Shown here: positions 14,994 through 16,972 of the stretch, piece after piece
Numbering within the stretch: the first letter of the stretch is position 1
How the letters are laid out: each line of letters starts with the position of its first letter
Source of the DNA: Fidelibacterota bacterium
Lineage (GTDB): Bacteria; Fidelibacterota; JAANXI01
Direction: 5' to 3'
DNA length: 16,972 nucleotides
Assembly: GCA_018263365.1 (NCBI GenBank)
Contig: JAANXI010000127.1
Location: 1-16,972, forward strand
The notes under the pieces: model-generated
What the model saw: the letters and a program-made list of their open reading frames with translations, nothing else
Told to the model about the DNA's origin: nothing
The model's database searches: none
Position numbers and translations under genes: made by a program

Positions 14994-16502
14994 ATGGAGA
15001 AGAAACTGCCATCGCTGTATTATAACTGGATCAGTTTAATCGGGTCAGCGATTGCGTTAGTAAGTTTTTCAATTATTGCATTTTTATATGTGCTGGACTT
15101 AACCAGTGCCGGCGCCTCGTCGTACTTTGGCATTATCACCTATATGATTCTGCCGATCGGCGTGTTATTAGGGTTGCTTCTTATTCCCATTGGGATGCTT
15201 ATCGAGCGCCGGCAGCGCCAGCAGGATGTTGCGTCGCTTTTTCCGGTGCAGTTTACCGTAAATTTAACGGATCCCAGACATCGTAACGCCATTATCGGGT
15301 TTTTAATAGTCACAGCCATTTTCCTGATCGGGACCGCCGTCGGAAGTTATCAGGCATATCATTACACGGAAACAGTGGAATTTTGTGGCGAGGTCTGCCA
15401 TACCATTATGGAGCCGGAATACGTTGCGTACAAGCAATCTCCACACGCCAGGGTTACCTGTGCTGAATGTCATGTGGGAGAGGGAGCCAATTGGTACGTG
15501 AAATCAAAATTATCGGGCGCCTATCAGGTCTACGCGGCTGCGGCGAATGTGTATCCGCGTCCGATTCCCACGCCGGTTGAAAATCTCCGCCCGGCGCGGG
15601 AAACATGCGAACAGTGCCACTGGCCGGATAAGTTTTATGGATCACGGCAAAAAGAGATTCATCGCTATATGGCCGACGAGGAGAATACCCGGTATACCTA
15701 TAATATGCTCATCGACATCGGCGGGAAAAAATACGAGAGCGGCAGGCATTCGGGTATCCACTGGCATATCGATAACAAGGTGGAATATATCGCCAGAGAT
15801 TCCGCCCGGCAGGATATTCCCTGGGTGCAGGTCACCTATCAGGATGGTACAACGGAGACGTATGAATCCATGTACGATCCAGCGGCCGACTCGCTGGTGG
15901 AGGAAGCCGAAACCCGGGTCATGGATTGCATTGACTGCCATAACCGGCCAACCCATATCTACCGCACTCCGGTGGATCTGGTGGATAACGCACTTTATAC
16001 CGGTGACATCAGCCCACAACTTCCGTATATAAAACAGCAGGCCGTCTATGCGCTGCGGGCAAAATATACTGATAAAGATTCCGCGCTGGTCAAAATCGAA
16101 AATCAGATACGGGAATTCTACCGTCAAAACTACCCCGCAGTCGATGATACATTACGCGCCGAATTAAATCAGGCAGTTTCAGCGCTGCGAACCATGTATA
16201 CAAACAACTTTTTCCCGTACATGAAGGTTCGCTGGGATACGCATCCCAATAATGTGGGCCATAGTAAAGACAAGGGTTGTTACCGGTGTCATAACGGATA
16301 CATGACTACAGCGGAAGGCCAAAACATTACACATGAATGCAACTCGTGCCACGTAATAATGGAACAGGGCACTCCCGGGAATATGGAGGTCACCAACAAT
16401 ATCAAGCAAGGACTCGAATTCCAGCATCCCATGGATATCGGCGGCGCATGGCAAAGTATGTCCTGTACCGATTGCCATGATGGAGGTGGTGCGGTATTCT
16501 AG
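14994..16502 (+). CDS. Heptaheme membrane cytochrome c, NapC/NirT family
   Basis: A 502-aa protein from ATG 14994, chosen over the 51-bp upstream start because AAAGGAGGA lies 7 nt before it. Three hydrophobic segments (about residues 12-36, 44-70 and 99-120) precede a periplasmic part with seven heme c sites: CGEVCH (131-136, a CX3CH form), CAECH (156), CEQCH (205), CIDCH (312), CYRCH (429), CNSCH (449) and CTDCH (491). NapC/NirT proteins take electrons from the quinol pool to periplasmic reductases or extracellular electron carriers. No partner reductase is in the window, so the acceptor is unknown. The only plus-strand protein gene here, intact, divergent from the T4P operon. Its TAG stop lies inside the TTCTAGCCTGA repeat. 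Confidence 0.9.
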   Translation: MEKKLPSLYYNWISLIGSAIALVSFSIIAFLYVLDLTSAGASSYFGIITYMILPIGVLLGLLLIPIGMLIERRQRQQDVASLFPVQFTVNLTDPRHRNAIIGFLIVTAIFLIGTAVGSYQAYHYTETVEFCGEVCHTIMEPEYVAYKQSPHARVTCAECHVGEGANWYVKSKLSGAYQVYAAAANVYPRPIPTPVENLRPARETCEQCHWPDKFYGSRQKEIHRYMADEENTRYTYNMLIDIGGKKYESGRHSGIHWHIDNKVEYIARDSARQDIPWVQVTYQDGTTETYESMYDPAADSLVEEAETRVMDCIDCHNRPTHIYRTPVDLVDNALYTGDISPQLPYIKQQAVYALRAKYTDKDSALVKIENQIREFYRQNYPAVDDTLRAELNQAVSALRTMYTNNFFPYMKVRWDTHPNNVGHSKDKGCYRCHNGYMTTAEGQNITHECNSCHVIMEQGTPGNMEVTNNIKQGLEFQHPMDIGGAWQSMSCTDCHDGGGAVF

Positions 16503-16906
16503 CCTGAGTAATTCATAAAGTACCAAGACATTTTCAAGATAACCGTGGTGGTACACCATTCTCCAGCAGCCTCCACACATAGAAATATGTGATAATCTTT
16601 CCCGTAGAGACGCGTCATAGAGAGAGCGTGAGAATAGCGTTTCAAGAATTCTTTTTCAGTTTCTCCAAGGAATTTCCTCATGACAGATAATATACGATAA
16701 CCTATTGAATTTATTGATTGTGCCAAGGGCATCCCGTTGGGGTAGAGACGTTCCATGCAGGGTGTGTGAGAATGTACCGTCAAGGTATTTTTTCTGCCTG
16801 GCATTGTAAAATGCCCTACAGTATAAAATATATAATAACCTATTGATAACATGGTAGGTAGAGACGTTTCCCCGATTTATCGGGACAGGCATGAAACGTC
16901 TCTACC
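16497..16906. repeat. Diverged tandem repeats with GTAGAGACG boxes
   Basis: Three GTAGAGACG boxes start at 16604, 16742 and 16858 (spacings 138 and 116 bp). Between boxes, units share TGAGAAT, TTTTTC and AATATR-rich ATAACCTATTGA segments (ATAACCTATTGA near 16697 and 16836; a diverged GTGATAATCTTT near 16590). The middle of a unit holds a small inverted repeat (GGCATT/AATGCC near 16799). The minus strand stays open for 117 codons across the units, but it has no ribosome site or recognisable domain, so I treat the region as non-coding repeat. It follows the cytochrome gene directly. Confidence 0.65.
16857..16906. repeat. 14-bp perfect inverted repeat with nested hairpin
   Basis: GGTAGAGACGTTTC (16857-16870) and GAAACGTCTCTACC (16893-16906) are perfectly complementary. 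The loop contains CCCGAT/ATCGGG (16871-16884). It ends the repeat series and is built like the 7204-7243 hairpin: long perfect outer stem, short inner stem. No U-tract follows, so it is more likely a REP-type palindrome than a terminator. Confidence 0.7.
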
Positions 16907-16972
16907 GAGAGCACATTCCAGTATTCAGCGTCTATTTTCCACTTGATTTTTGTTTTCACATACTCTGCATGG
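16907..16972. other. Right-edge sequence, nothing recognised
   Basis: After the final hairpin, 66 bases run to the window edge. I see no gene start, RNA or repeat in them. Confidence 0.5.

Noticed and set aside
16499..16852. 117-codon minus-strand frame as a protein gene
   Set aside because: It spans the diverged repeat units, has no ribosome site or known domain, and its internal similarity is explained by the DNA repeats.
16604..16870. CRISPR array
   Set aside because: Repeat boxes are short, spacings are 138 and 116 bp, the intervening sequences are similar to each other rather than unique, and no cas gene is present.

Overview
This is a bacterial chromosome segment of moderate G+C. Nearly every gene reads on the minus strand, so transcription runs from high to low coordinates. 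It is dominated by type IV pilus (T4P) assembly genes and their regulators. The one clear plus-strand protein gene is a multiheme NapC/NirT-type cytochrome at the right end. T4P genes, long signalling hybrids, a membrane multiheme cytochrome and a TATATTTG promoter-like box before a tRNA hint at an FCB-superphylum organism (Calditrichota/Marinimicrobia/KSB1-like). That placement is a low-confidence guess.

Layout in transcription order on the minus strand: a response regulator-GAF-PAS histidine kinase (14801-13169, broken); a PilP-like fragment; PilQ secretin; a LysM protein; a CheY-like regulator; prepilin peptidase PilD; PilB (broken); a sigma-54 activator (broken); tadA; then the hairpin and tRNA-Ser region (7250-6940). 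Next come a spermidine-synthase-like/TPR fusion gene (6754-3730, broken) and the pilin cluster pilE-pilT-pilV-pilW-pilX (3478 to the left edge). The pilin cluster looks intact and is tightly spaced. The heptaheme cytochrome (14994-16502) diverges from the kinase and is followed by about 470 bp of non-coding repeats.

The striking theme is damage. (1) A 161-bp element with 16-bp terminal inverted repeats and a 5-bp target duplication (TCGAA) splits the spermidine-synthase-like gene. Removing the element plus one TCGAA restores a single 952-codon frame exactly. (2) Four out-of-frame junctions occur in the right-hand operon. They remove the centre of PilB including Walker A, the PAS/HisKA part of the kinase, everything between the kinase C-terminus and PilP (where pilM/N/O would be expected), and the secretin C-terminus with the LysM N-terminus. 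(3) The sigma-54 activator has an in-frame TGA just before a well-preserved C-terminal AAA+ segment. (4) A second tRNA-Ser copy has lost its 5' acceptor half and carries two insertions of about 22-24 nt plus an altered variable arm.

The extension motor and the alignment/secretin subcomplex therefore look non-functional as read here, while the retraction ATPase, prepilin peptidase and pilins are intact. Either this lineage is losing its pilus or the contig carries assembly deletions. The element insertion is supported independently by its target duplication and frame restoration. I did not find a convincing new defence or enzymatic system. The most unusual material is the small mobile or palindromic DNA and the pattern of domain-removing deletions.
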